DNA from: Acinetobacter variabilis
Lineage (GTDB): Bacteria > Pseudomonadota > Gammaproteobacteria > Pseudomonadales > Moraxellaceae
NCBI RefSeq assembly: GCF_000369625.1
Contig: NZ_KB850117.1
Coordinates: 62,001 to 126,000, forward strand
Length of the DNA stretch: 64,000 nt
Direction: 5' to 3'
Part shown: piece after piece, positions 56,207 through 64,000 of the stretch
How the letters are laid out: every line of letters begins with the position of its first letter
Position numbering within the stretch: the first letter of the stretch is position 1
Translations under genes and position numbers: made by a program
Notes under the pieces: generated by a model
The model's database searches: none
The model's input: the letters and a program-made list of their open reading frames with translations, nothing else
Told to the model about the DNA's origin: nothing

Positions 56207-58399
56207 ATGACAGATTACTTACCTTATGATGAAAATCAGGAATTGGATAATAATACATCAGATAATCATCATTTTCGGGATATTTTAGAACAATCCATTT
56301 CTCGTCGTGCTTTAATTGCCAAAACTGCAAGTGGGGCTGCAGCATTGGCCCTTGCATCCTCTCTGGCCGGATGTGGGGACAGCGATAATAGCTCTTCTCT
56401 GCCGCCAACCGAGACTGTACCAAACCCGCCTGCTATTGACCCAAATGCAAAACCAGAGCAACTGAACTTTACACCAGTTGCTAAAAACTTGAATGATATC
56501 GTCACTGTACCAGACGGTTATGAAGCCAATGTCCTGTATGCACTTGGAGATTCTATTAATCCTGCATATTCAGACTGGGATGACAACAATATCCCGAATG
56601 GGCCAAGCTTTCAGTTTCGCTCTGGCGACTGCCATGATGGAATGAGTTTTTTTGGCTTAAATATCACTTCTGGCCGGTATGACCCGACTGTGTCTGAGCA
56701 CGGTCTACTCGTTATGAACCATGAATATATCAATCCGACTTTTTTACATCCTCAAGGTCCAACCAAAGTTGATGGTCGCCGCCCTGAAGATGAAGTCATT
56801 CGTGAGACAAATGCACATGGTGTTTCAATCATTCATATCAAAAAAGACAATTCCAATCAAAAAATAGAAATTGTCAAAAATTCGATTTATAACCGTCGAA
56901 TTACTGCCTCAACTGTCATGAGCTTTTCAGGCCCTGCGAGTGGATCTACTCTTCTATCTACACGCTTTTCACCAGGTGGAAAACTAACACGCGGTACGCA
57001 TAACAACTGCGGCAACGGCTATACCCCATGGGGTACTTATCTCACCACTGAAGAAAACTTTATTGGTTACTTTGTCCGTAGCAAAACTGACGATGCTCAT
57101 CGCTTACCGCAAGAAACGGTCGCTTTGGAGCGTTATGGTTTAAAAGCAGGTTCAAGCTCACGTTATGGCTGGGAATCTGCAATAGGTACAATTGAACCTC
57201 AGGATCTTTATGATCGATGGAGTGCAGATATTACTGCCGGTGATGCTAGCAAAGATTATCGTAATGGCCCCAATACTTTTGGCTGGATTGTAGAAATTGA
57301 TCCATTTGATAGCCGACAAAATCCAGTTAAGCGTACAGCCTTAGGACGTTTTGCGCATGAAGACTGTCGTGCCAGTCGTGCTCGTGAAGATGATAACCTG
57401 GCTTTCTATATGGGCGATGACTCACGTGGAGAATATATATATAAGTTTGTTTCTGACTATAAATGGAGTGAAAACGACCGTAATGGTGGTTATGCAGTCG
57501 GAGATAAATATATGGATCATGGCAAGCTTTATGTTGCTAAATTCAATGCAGACGGGAGTGGTCAATGGATTGAGCTGAGTTATGGTATTAATGGTTTGAA
57601 TGAGCTGAACAATATCTATCCTTTTAATTCCCAAGCAGATGTCGTGACCTTTGCTCGTCTAGCAGCAGATAGCGTAGGCGCTACTAAAATGGATCGTCCA
57701 GAATGGGTTGCAGTTAATCCTGAGAATGGAGAAGTCTATGTTACGCTCACTAATAACTCTAACCGCGGCACTACACATGCCTTAGATGCAGCCAATCCAC
57801 GTAACTATAGCGATCCTGAGGGTGGCAAAGGTAATGTAAATGGTCATATTATCCGCTTACATGAAGATAAGGATACGACCACAGCCATCACATTCAGATG
57901 GGATATTTACCTATTTGGTGCTGAAGCTAAAATGGCACAAAATATTAATCTATCAGGTTTGAATGATAATAATGATCTGTCTTCACCAGATGGGATGTGG
58001 TTTGACCCTCGTGGTGTACTCTGGATTCAGACTGATGATGGTGCTTATACAGATACGACCAACTGTATGATGTTGGCTGCTTTACCTGGTAAGGTTGGAG
58101 ATGGTACTCGAACAATCACATCTTCTGGTCAGGAAACTATTGTCGGTGCTCAAGTCTCAGATCAAACTTTACGTCGTTTCCTGACAGGTCCGAAAGGCTG
58201 CGAGATTACGGGGGTAACCATGACACCAGACTATAAAGCGATTTTCATTAATGTACAGCATCCTGGAGAAGATTCTCGAAGTTATGATAAGCCCACTAGT
58301 CATTGGCCTGCATCACAGACTAACTCGTCTGCCACTTCCCGGCCACGCTCTGCAACTGTAGTAATCACTCGTAAAGATGGTGGAACTATAGCTGGATAA
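56207..58399 (+). CDS. phoX: PhoX-type phosphatase, Tat-exported lipoprotein
   Basis: The 730-residue protein belongs to the DUF839/PhoX family of calcium-iron alkaline phosphatases. Near residues 30-60 it has a twin-arginine signal (SISRRALIAKTASGAAALA) that ends in a lipobox SLAGC, so it is a Tat-exported lipoprotein rather than soluble. Family blocks include MNHEYINPTFLHP, GTHNNCGNGYTPWGTYLTTEEN, RFAHEDCRASRA and the late DGMWFDPRGVLWIQTDDG. It releases phosphate from organic phosphates outside the cytosol. The Tat genes directly upstream supply its export route. A single Pho-like half site CTGTCAT at 56138 was judged too weak to call. Confidence 0.92.
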   Translation: MTDYLPYDENQELDNNTSDNHHFRDILEQSISRRALIAKTASGAAALALASSLAGCGDSDNSSSLPPTETVPNPPAIDPNAKPEQLNFTPVAKNLNDIVTVPDGYEANVLYALGDSINPAYSDWDDNNIPNGPSFQFRSGDCHDGMSFFGLNITSGRYDPTVSEHGLLVMNHEYINPTFLHPQGPTKVDGRRPEDEVIRETNAHGVSIIHIKKDNSNQKIEIVKNSIYNRRITASTVMSFSGPASGSTLLSTRFSPGGKLTRGTHNNCGNGYTPWGTYLTTEENFIGYFVRSKTDDAHRLPQETVALERYGLKAGSSSRYGWESAIGTIEPQDLYDRWSADITAGDASKDYRNGPNTFGWIVEIDPFDSRQNPVKRTALGRFAHEDCRASRAREDDNLAFYMGDDSRGEYIYKFVSDYKWSENDRNGGYAVGDKYMDHGKLYVAKFNADGSGQWIELSYGINGLNELNNIYPFNSQADVVTFARLAADSVGATKMDRPEWVAVNPENGEVYVTLTNNSNRGTTHALDAANPRNYSDPEGGKGNVNGHIIRLHEDKDTTTAITFRWDIYLFGAEAKMAQNINLSGLNDNNDLSSPDGMWFDPRGVLWIQTDDGAYTDTTNCMMLAALPGKVGDGTRTITSSGQETIVGAQVSDQTLRRFLTGPKGCEITGVTMTPDYKAIFINVQHPGEDSRSYDKPTSHWPASQTNSSATSRPRSATVVITRKDGGTIAG

Positions 58400-58416
58400 A
58401 TAACTGACTTATCTCA

Positions 58417-58450
58417 AAATGCTGGCTTGATGCTGGCATTTTTGTTTTTT
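58417..58450 (+). terminator. Terminator after phoX
   Basis: AAAATGC and GCATTTT arms flank a GC-containing loop and are followed by a T-run, 17 bases past the stop. Confidence 0.6.
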
Positions 58451-58765
58451 TCAATCTTTTAAATTTTAAATTTTTTTAGATTTAAGAATGAACTAGTCAA
58501 TAATAAGCATCTTGAGCAGTATCCTAAAAGTTATTAATTTTTTATAGGGAGGTTAATGAACCTATAAATTCTAATTTATAAAAAAACAATAAGTTAATGT
58601 AATAAGTGATGATTATCTAATCGTTAATTAATGAAGTAGACTTCAGGTGAACATAAGTTAAATGAAGTATACTAAACAATAACTTTATATATGTCTTACA
58701 TTCATCTGATTTTTAGTTAAATAAGATCCTGTTACAAAAACTTACCACTGGGGGGCTTTTTATTT
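58451..58765. other. AT-rich intergenic stretch
   Basis: No gene is supported. A segment at about 58625-58660 (AAGTAGACTTCAGGTGAACA and neighbours) resembles 41100-41140 and is probably shared old IS-flank DNA. Confidence 0.35.
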
Positions 58766-59409
58766 ATCAAAAAAATCTTGATGGTCTCCATCTACTGGTT
58801 TGAAGTTTCTAGGCGAAAGGAATGGGAGCGTAAGAAGCATCAGCTTGAATATCGACAAAAATAGCGTGAACTCCATATAGGTATAATAGATGCTGAAGCG
58901 CTGCAAATACGTGCAGTTCAGCTTATAACAAATGATGTAAATGATTAATAAGCACTCGAAGATTTACTTGATTAAATCTCATTGGATGAGCAAATTGATC
59001 CTATCTGTACAGATGAAGCTTATGACACCAAGCACTGCCGACAAGTCATTTTAGATCAAGATACACATGCAGTTATTCCTCTAAAAAATACAAAATTTTG
59101 GAAACATCAAAAAACAGGATATTTAGAGAGAAACGAATTATAAAAACAGTCAAACATCTAGCTAGAGCTATTTGGAAAAAGTGGTCAGGTTAACATTGGC
59201 GAAGCTTGATAGAAACCCAGATAGCCTGTATCAAGCTATTAGGCGATAAATTAACGGCAAAGTGCTTTGATAGCCAGGTGAATGAAATTCATGCACGTGT
59301 AGCCGTGTTAAATAAACTCACGAAATTAAGTCAGCCGATATGCATATTTTAATTTTAATTTCAGTGACTTAGAATAGATAAACTTCTGAAGCTCTTATGT
59401 AATAAAGTC
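58766..59409 (+). mobile_element. IS5-family remnant
   Basis: It is colinear with 51246-51903: fragments of FLGE-WE-KKH, HIGI-DAE-LQIRAVQ and the C-terminal LLGDKLTAK, DSQVNEIHARVAVL are readable across many stops. The right end degenerates into TGTAATAAAGTC. It is more eroded than the copy at 50857. Confidence 0.7.
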
Positions 59410-59609
59410 AGTACCTGGGACAGTGTTTCAGGTGTAAATCTGTCCAGGAAAATGGGCACGGACTAGACTTTTCTCTGGTAAAAAAGGTGTTAAACAAATA
59501 TGGCTATCAGATTCAATTTATAGCGGCGCAACCTCAATATTTAAGTGTATTCGTTCAGACTTGATCGTACATTCTTCTTGAAAAAGAGAAAGTTACCCGT
59601 TTTGATAAA
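59410..59609. other. Unassigned IS-like debris
   Basis: A short palindromic block (GGACAGTGTTTCAGG with TCTGTCC nearby) resembles an IS end. A plus-strand frame (KGVKQIWLSDSIYSGATSIF) reads like protein but has no start and no recognised family. Confidence 0.3.
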
Positions 59610-60732
59610 GGTGTCGAAATCTTAATCAAACAAAGGTAACTTTCTTATGTTGCATACTAACAATCAAATCATTAAACACAAAGTAGGTCTGCTCAATTTA
59701 GCTGAAGAGCTTCAGAATGTATCCAGAGCATGCAAAGTGATGATGGGTGTTTCAAGAGATACATTTTATCGCTATCAAGAATTAGTGAAGTCTGGTGATA
59801 TTGACGCACTGATCAATAAATCCTATCGAGTACCAAATTCAAAAAACCGTGTAGATGATGCTATTGAACAGGCTGTTATTGATTTCGCAATTCAATATCC
59901 CGCATATGGTCAGCACCGTACTAGTAATGAATTATGCAAGAAGGGTGTATTCGTTTCAGGGAGTGGTGTTCGCTCTATATGGCTTCGTCACGATTTAGAG
60001 AACTTTAAGAAGCGTTTAAAAGCACTTGAGGCTAAAGTGGCACAGGATGGTACTGAATTAAATGATCAGCAGATTGCGGCACTTGAACGTAAGCATGAGG
60101 ATGACGTTGCTTGTGGTGAAATCGAAACAGCTCATCTAGGCTATTTAGGCGCGCAAGACACCTTTTATGTCGGGAATCTCAAAGGTGTTGGACGAATCTA
60201 CCAACAAACATTCATCTACACTTATAGCAAGATCGTTCATTGCAAGCTCTATACAACAAAAACACCGATTACAGCGGCTGATTTACTCAATGATCGTGTA
60301 TTGCCATTCTATCAATCTCAGGACTTACCAATGCTTCGCATCCTCACAGACAGAGGTACTGAGGATGCGCTAAGGTAGAACAACATGACTATGAGTTGTA
60401 TCTGGCAGTCAATGATATTGATCACACGAAGACAAAAGCAGCTTCCCCGCAAACAAATGGTATATGTGAGCGTTTCCATAAGACGATTTTGCAGGAGTTC
60501 TATCAAATTACGTTTAGGAAGAAGCTTTATAGCTCATTGGAAGAATTACAGGTTGATCTAGACGATTGGCTGAAATTCTATAATACTGAACGGACTCATC
60601 AAGGAAAAATGTGCTGTGGTCGTATACCACTTGAAACTTTACTTGATGGAAAACGGATTTGGGCTGAGAAAAATTTAGCTCAAATTTAACCTGACAGGCA
60701 CAATAAAAAATGGGTAACTGTCAGATCAGGTT
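59610..60732 (+). mobile_element. IS481-like element
   Basis: GTTACCCGTTTT near the left end and its inverted counterpart AAAATGGGTAAC near the right end bracket a single transposase gene. The right end abuts, or is replaced by, the IS110 end at 60731. No target duplication could be assigned. Confidence 0.65.
59647..60689 (+). pseudogene. IS481-type transposase, one-base frameshift
   Basis: The N-terminal part has an HTH (NVSRACKVMMGVSRDTFYRY) and YPAYGQHRTSNEL, and the DDE core starts at GYLGAQDTFYVG and LTDRGTE. There the frame is lost near 60365. Adding one base gives YCGKVEQHDYELYLAVNDID, joining the second frame at 60396 with SPQTNGICERFHKT, which holds the catalytic Glu. A single deletion therefore breaks an otherwise complete protein of about 345 residues. 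Sequencing error cannot be ruled out. Confidence 0.85.
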
Positions 60733-60763
60733 TGAGATACCGTCTCCACCGTCAAGCAAATTA

Positions 60764-61750
60764 TTAAGAATTGATGCAATAATTTGCTTGATAAGGTTGT
60801 TGGTGTTTGAGTACACCATAACAAAGATGGACTAACTTCCTCATCGCAGCTCCAATCGCCATCATCTTAGTTTTACCATTCGCTAATAAGCGCTCATTCA
60901 TTTTTTTGATATGAGGGTTATGTCGAGTTGCTACAACGGCTGCCATATATAAACCAGCACGTATTTTGGAAGAGCCTGCTTTAGATAAGCGGCTTCTACC
61001 ACGAATGGAGCTACCCGATTGTTTTTGAATTGGAACCAAGCCGATAAAGGCTGCTGCTTGGCTAGCTTTTTCAAAAGTGTGGCTGCGCAAGAAACTAAGC
61101 ATTAATAAGCTGGTTCGGTCTGCAATGGCAGGAATACTACTGAGCAGATCTTTGTCATTTTTTAAATCTGGATTTTGGTCAATATGATTATCAATTTGCT
61201 GATCAATATTTTGTATGTGTTTGTTTAATTGCGTAATACTATTATGAATAGATTCCAGTACAGGCTCCATAGTAAAAGTAGAATTTGCTTTTTCCAAACG
61301 ATTCTTTTCACGTTGTAAATCGTCGTAAAGGACAGCTCTTCTCTCTAGCAATGCATTAAGCAATTGAATATGTTCAGGCAGAGGTTGCCAAAAATGTAGA
61401 TCTGCTGTCATTTCAAATCTGGCTAAAACTTCGCTATCTACCTTGTCTGTTTTATTCAGCTTGGACATACTCTGAGCAAAATATCGAGCTCTGGCAGGAT
61501 TGGTTACACAGACCTGATAACCTGCTTTAAATAAATATTGAGCTAAGAGTTCATGATAAATAGAAGTGGCTTCCATTAATGTAATGGTCTGCATAGATGT
61601 AGCAGCATGGTGATTTAGCCAAATTTGAAGTTGCTCAAAACCGTCTTGTGTATTCGAAAAGGTTTTTGTCTTCTTCTTACTTGTAGAATTGTCTACAATT
61701 AAACAGCAATCAATTTTAGCTTTAGCAACATCAATACCAAGATAAAACAT
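60764..61750 (-). CDS. IS110-family transposase, second copy
   Basis: The protein has 328 residues with the same domain order as the copy at 5966: the DEDD domain starting MFYLGIDVAKAKIDCCL, then the C-terminal domain with IPAIADRTSLLMLS and AAFIGLVPIQKQSGSSIRGR containing the catalytic-type Ser. The two proteins are clearly related but differ at many positions, so these are distinct IS types or old copies rather than recent duplicates. The frame is intact. Confidence 0.93.
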   Translation of the reverse strand: MFYLGIDVAKAKIDCCLIVDNSTSKKKTKTFSNTQDGFEQLQIWLNHHAATSMQTITLMEATSIYHELLAQYLFKAGYQVCVTNPARARYFAQSMSKLNKTDKVDSEVLARFEMTADLHFWQPLPEHIQLLNALLERRAVLYDDLQREKNRLEKANSTFTMEPVLESIHNSITQLNKHIQNIDQQIDNHIDQNPDLKNDKDLLSSIPAIADRTSLLMLSFLRSHTFEKASQAAAFIGLVPIQKQSGSSIRGRSRLSKAGSSKIRAGLYMAAVVATRHNPHIKKMNERLLANGKTKMMAIGAAMRKLVHLCYGVLKHQQPYQANYCINS

Positions 61751-61805
61751 AATCTTACCTGCCTGATTTACCCAATTATTGTTTTAGCATAACCACTGTC
61801 TTTTC

Positions 61806-61971
61806 TTGTGAATACAGCATCAGAGTGCTTAGTTACCGTCCAGAGTTGTGTAAGTGGTTAGGGCAAATTACAGGTTTTATCTCAAACCCAAACCTTATGT
61901 TTTGCTAGTACACGAAACTCTGTAATTTGCAATATAGTGATAGCTAATCACTATGAGGGGTAAGATACAAG
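61806..61971 (-). ncRNA. Putative IS110 bridge RNA leader (copy B)
   Basis: The long stem pairs 61863-61873 (GCAAATTACAG) with 61920-61930 (CTGTAATTTGC) around a 46-nt loop. The second hairpin pairs AGTGAT (61936-61941) with ATCACT (61947-61952) around AGCTA. Relative to copy A two adjacent pairs are changed on both sides and one pair is G-T in A but A-T in B. Loop content differs strongly between copies, as expected for guide loops with different targets. Function is inferred from IS110 biology. Confidence 0.65.
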
Positions 61972-62167
61972 CTAGTACACCAGCGCAATTCTCGCTACTT
62001 TCAGTAAGCGACTCTGGCTCAATCATAATGGGCTGACTCAATCGAATCGAGGTAAATCGATCCATCACAATTGGAGCAGAAATTATGCTTTAATACATTC
62101 TTGGATAATGCTGAAAAGTCTTTGAGTTTTAATCAATAAACAAGAGTATCCATGTCTACCCTCAACT
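61972..62167. other. Gap between IS110 and the AAA ATPase gene
   Basis: No gene is supported. It lies downstream of the ATPase gene, whose stop is at 62168. Confidence 0.4.
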
Positions 62168-63400
62168 TTACTTATTTTCAGACAGCAACCAATCGAGAGC
62201 ACTCATTTTTACAATACCATTATAATTTGCTTCAGCCCCTATCGTGTCTAAGGTAAGTAAATATTTGGGATACGAATCAGAAATTTTCTGTAATGGACGT
62301 AACTCTCGGCTGAGTGTCTCCTCATTGAGCGTTTCTAACGCCACTTGATAATAAGTTAAATTCTGTAAAGTATCGACAGCAACAAAATCAATTTCATATT
62401 CATCAACCCGCCCTACATAGACCGTATAACCTCGTCTGATAAGCTCAAGATAAATTACATTTTCTAAGATATGACCTTGATCAGCATTAGCATCAGGCAA
62501 CATAATCCGGCGCAATCCGACATCAACTAAATAGTATTTTTCAGAGGATTGTAATAACTCACGCCCGCGTACTTTAAATTGTGCAGCACTATAAAATAAC
62601 AAACTGTCCTGTAAGCCCTGAATATAGCGTTTTACTGTTTCAAATGAAATTTTAACCCCACTTGAAACAAAGGTATTTTTAATTTTATTGATGGAAATAG
62701 GTGAGCCTGTCACGCTTGCCAAATATCTTGCGACACGCTCGAGAGAGTTAATATCGGCAGTATTCAAACGGGGAATTACATCTTTAAACATTACACTGGC
62801 ATAGACCGCTTGCAAGTAATCATAAGTTTCTTGCTGGCTAGTCATGGCAAGCGTATAAGGGAAACTACTGCTCGTATACATGGCATACAAATCACGATTG
62901 GATAATTGTTGGATGATCGGATTATTTTCAATATGCCACTGTTTAAATTCTTGGAATGACAAAGGTAGAACATGTTGCTCGATATAGCGTCCTGTAAGTA
63001 AAGTCGCAAGTTCTCCACTTAGAAAGAATGCGTTTGAGCCTGTAATATATAAATCGATATAATCCCGAACATATAAAGAGTCGACCACTTTCTCAAAATT
63101 TGTAACATGTTGTATTTCATCTAAAAAAACATAGTTTTTTTTACTTTTATCAACTTTGGACAATACATAATCATGTAGTTTACGGTAATCGGTGAGTTCT
63201 TCAAATTCCATAAATTCGAAGTTGATGGCAATGATGTTTTCGGCTTGTACACCCTGTGCTTTTAGGTCTTGTTGAAACATCGCCAATAAGGTGGATTTTC
63301 CAGAGCGACGTACACCTGAAAGTACTTTAATGACATCACGGTTTTGCCATGTATTCAGAAATTTTAAGTAACCATCACGTCGAATATTAGCGCTTCTCAT
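62168..63400 (-). CDS. AAA ATPase with DUF4143 domain
   Basis: The 410-residue protein has an N-terminal AAA_14 ATPase: Walker A GVRRSGKST near residues 29-37 and Walker B YVFLDEIQHV near 92-101, with an arginine in LLTGRYIE. The C-terminal half is a DUF4143 region with a nuclease-like EIDFVAVD (PD-(D/E)XK-like) motif near 342-350. The cellular role of this widespread family is unknown. It stands alone between IS elements; no toxin-antitoxin or restriction partner is visible. Confidence 0.85.
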   Translation of the reverse strand: MRSANIRRDGYLKFLNTWQNRDVIKVLSGVRRSGKSTLLAMFQQDLKAQGVQAENIIAINFEFMEFEELTDYRKLHDYVLSKVDKSKKNYVFLDEIQHVTNFEKVVDSLYVRDYIDLYITGSNAFFLSGELATLLTGRYIEQHVLPLSFQEFKQWHIENNPIIQQLSNRDLYAMYTSSSFPYTLAMTSQQETYDYLQAVYASVMFKDVIPRLNTADINSLERVARYLASVTGSPISINKIKNTFVSSGVKISFETVKRYIQGLQDSLLFYSAAQFKVRGRELLQSSEKYYLVDVGLRRIMLPDANADQGHILENVIYLELIRRGYTVYVGRVDEYEIDFVAVDTLQNLTYYQVALETLNEETLSRELRPLQKISDSYPKYLLTLDTIGAEANYNGIVKMSALDWLLSENK

Positions 63401-63789
63401 TATTTACACTTAGAATCTAAATTTTTAATAAATTATATCAAATTTTAGAACTCACATGTAAATACATTTAACTTTTAAAAAAGTTTAAAGGTTAAGTGAA
63501 ACATTCAAAGCTGCTGTTGAAGCATGCGGATAGTAAATGTAATAAAAATCTAGATTCTATCTTTTTTGATTATTTTCCATGTCATGTTATGTCATTGATG
63601 CTACGACTTAACTGCTATATAAATTAAGTGAAAAGTAAATAAAACTAAGATGTTAACTAGAGTGGAACTCAGTTTTGTGTTGCTGATGGTCTCAGCCTTA
63701 ATACTCATTGCTTATGAAATACTAAAGAGTTTATTTTAGGGTATCTATATCAAAAAAATGCCCATAGAGGGAATCTATTGGCCAAACTA
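63401..63789. other. AT-rich intergenic stretch before an IS5 element
   Basis: Apart from a doubtful 29-codon frame (63650-63739) no gene is supported. The promoter of the AAA ATPase gene should lie near 63410-63500. Confidence 0.35.
63650..63739 (+). CDS. Possible 29-residue membrane peptide
   Basis: The frame begins MLTRVELSFVLLMVSALI, then LIAYEILKSLF and a stop. It is one hydrophobic helix with charged ends, like small membrane proteins such as KdpF in size, but no sequence match is recognised and the ribosome binding site is poor. Confidence 0.25.
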   Translation: MLTRVELSFVLLMVSALILIAYEILKSLF

Positions 63790-64000
63790 AGAGCCTATCC
63801 AGTATTAATTTCATTCTTTTTTAGCAATTGAAAAAATAATTTGTTAAATTCCCCTCATGAGAAAACCATATCCCTGCAACATTAGTCGAGAAGCTTTTAA
63901 AGAAATTGAACTGCTACGATTGAGCAGAAGAAAACAAACACGTCCAAGAGTCGTTGATGTCTATGAAGTATTTTGCGCATTGCTCTATATTCTAATAAGT
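63790..64000 (+). mobile_element. IS5-family element, left part (runs off the window)
   Basis: The sequence GAGCCTATCCAGTATTA at about 63790 looks like the left terminal repeat of a different IS5 group from the other copies. The transposase begins at 63857. Confidence 0.65.
63857..64000 (+). CDS. IS5-family transposase, N-terminal part (3' end outside window)
   Basis: ATG 63857 opens MRKPYPCNISREAFKEIELL, followed by TRPRVVDVYEVFCALLYILI, the DUF4096 N-domain typical of one IS5 subgroup. 48 codons are visible and the frame is open to the window edge. This subgroup is distinct from the degenerate IS5 copies elsewhere in the window. Confidence 0.8.
   Translation, partial: MRKPYPCNISREAFKEIELLRLSRRKQTRPRVVDVYEVFCALLYILIS

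Larger units (their letters stand above)
60731..61971 (-). mobile_element. IS110-family element, second copy
   Basis: The edges are inferred from blocks shared with the copy at 5931-7174: GAGATACCGTCT on one side and AAGATACAAG on the other. It holds an intact transposase and a leader RNA candidate. It sits against the right end of an IS481-like element, as the first copy sits inside an IS5. Confidence 0.75.

Noticed and set aside
1..64000. CRISPR array, tRNA, rRNA or replication origin
   Set aside because: No regularly spaced direct repeats, cloverleaf tRNA sequence, rRNA segment, or cluster of DnaA boxes or iterons was noticed on either strand.

Overview
The window is low-GC gammaproteobacterial chromosome and almost certainly comes from an Acinetobacter species. 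Supporting points are a mesX-mesD type methionine cluster, a pmrC-pmrA-pmrB operon with protein lengths typical of that genus, a 1101-bp element with the size, ends and 5-bp target duplication expected of ISAba11, and repeated remnants of Acinetobacter-type IS5, IS3, IS481, IS982, ISNCY and IS110 elements. No rRNA, tRNA, phage structural genes or CRISPR array were found. Metabolic and envelope blocks alternate with heavily IS-eroded stretches.

Layout. 1-2260: end of a glutathione S-transferase gene, then a scar region with a partial copy of a segment found again at 14938. 2322-5300: MFS exporter and malate:quinone oxidoreductase. 5682-7968: an IS5-type element split by an IS110 element. 8074-11911: thioesterase, SDR and alpha/beta hydrolase with a divergent AraC-type activator. 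11982-17290: IS3, a MliC-like lipoprotein, a broken IS481, a PliG-like secreted protein, a tyrosine recombinase, and remnants of IS982 and of a mesX paralogue. 17475-19531: an MTHFR-like protein and queH. 19703-22000: an AbiTii-like gene split by an ISAba11-like element, and a frameshifted lipoprotein. 22180-26840: mesX, mesD, flavin reductase, TauE/SafE permease and metR.

28264-33603 holds pmrCAB facing dgkA and a PAP2 phosphatase, bounded by two direct copies of a 104-bp MITE-like repeat. Both transcription units carry a perfect PmrA-type box at the same distance from their start codons. EptA/PmrC transfers phosphoethanolamine from phosphatidylethanolamine to lipid A and releases diacylglycerol, which DgkA recycles. 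The segment therefore reads as a self-contained lipid-A modification regulon. 34399-39827 is a translationally coupled siderophore uptake operon, followed by a GntR regulator.

41342-50829 is an acetoin/2,3-butanediol catabolic cluster: two dehydrogenases, E3, E2 with two E3-binding domains, E1 beta and alpha, a divergent lipoyl synthase, and an AcoR-like GAF regulator that lacks the sigma-54 AAA+ domain. 52097-58399 carries a CPA2 antiporter and then tatABC directly followed by a PhoX-type Tat lipoprotein. 58766-64000 is IS-rich again, with a DUF4143-type AAA ATPase and a second IS110. The two diverged IS110 copies share a structured leader with covarying base pairs, matching the position expected of a bridge RNA.
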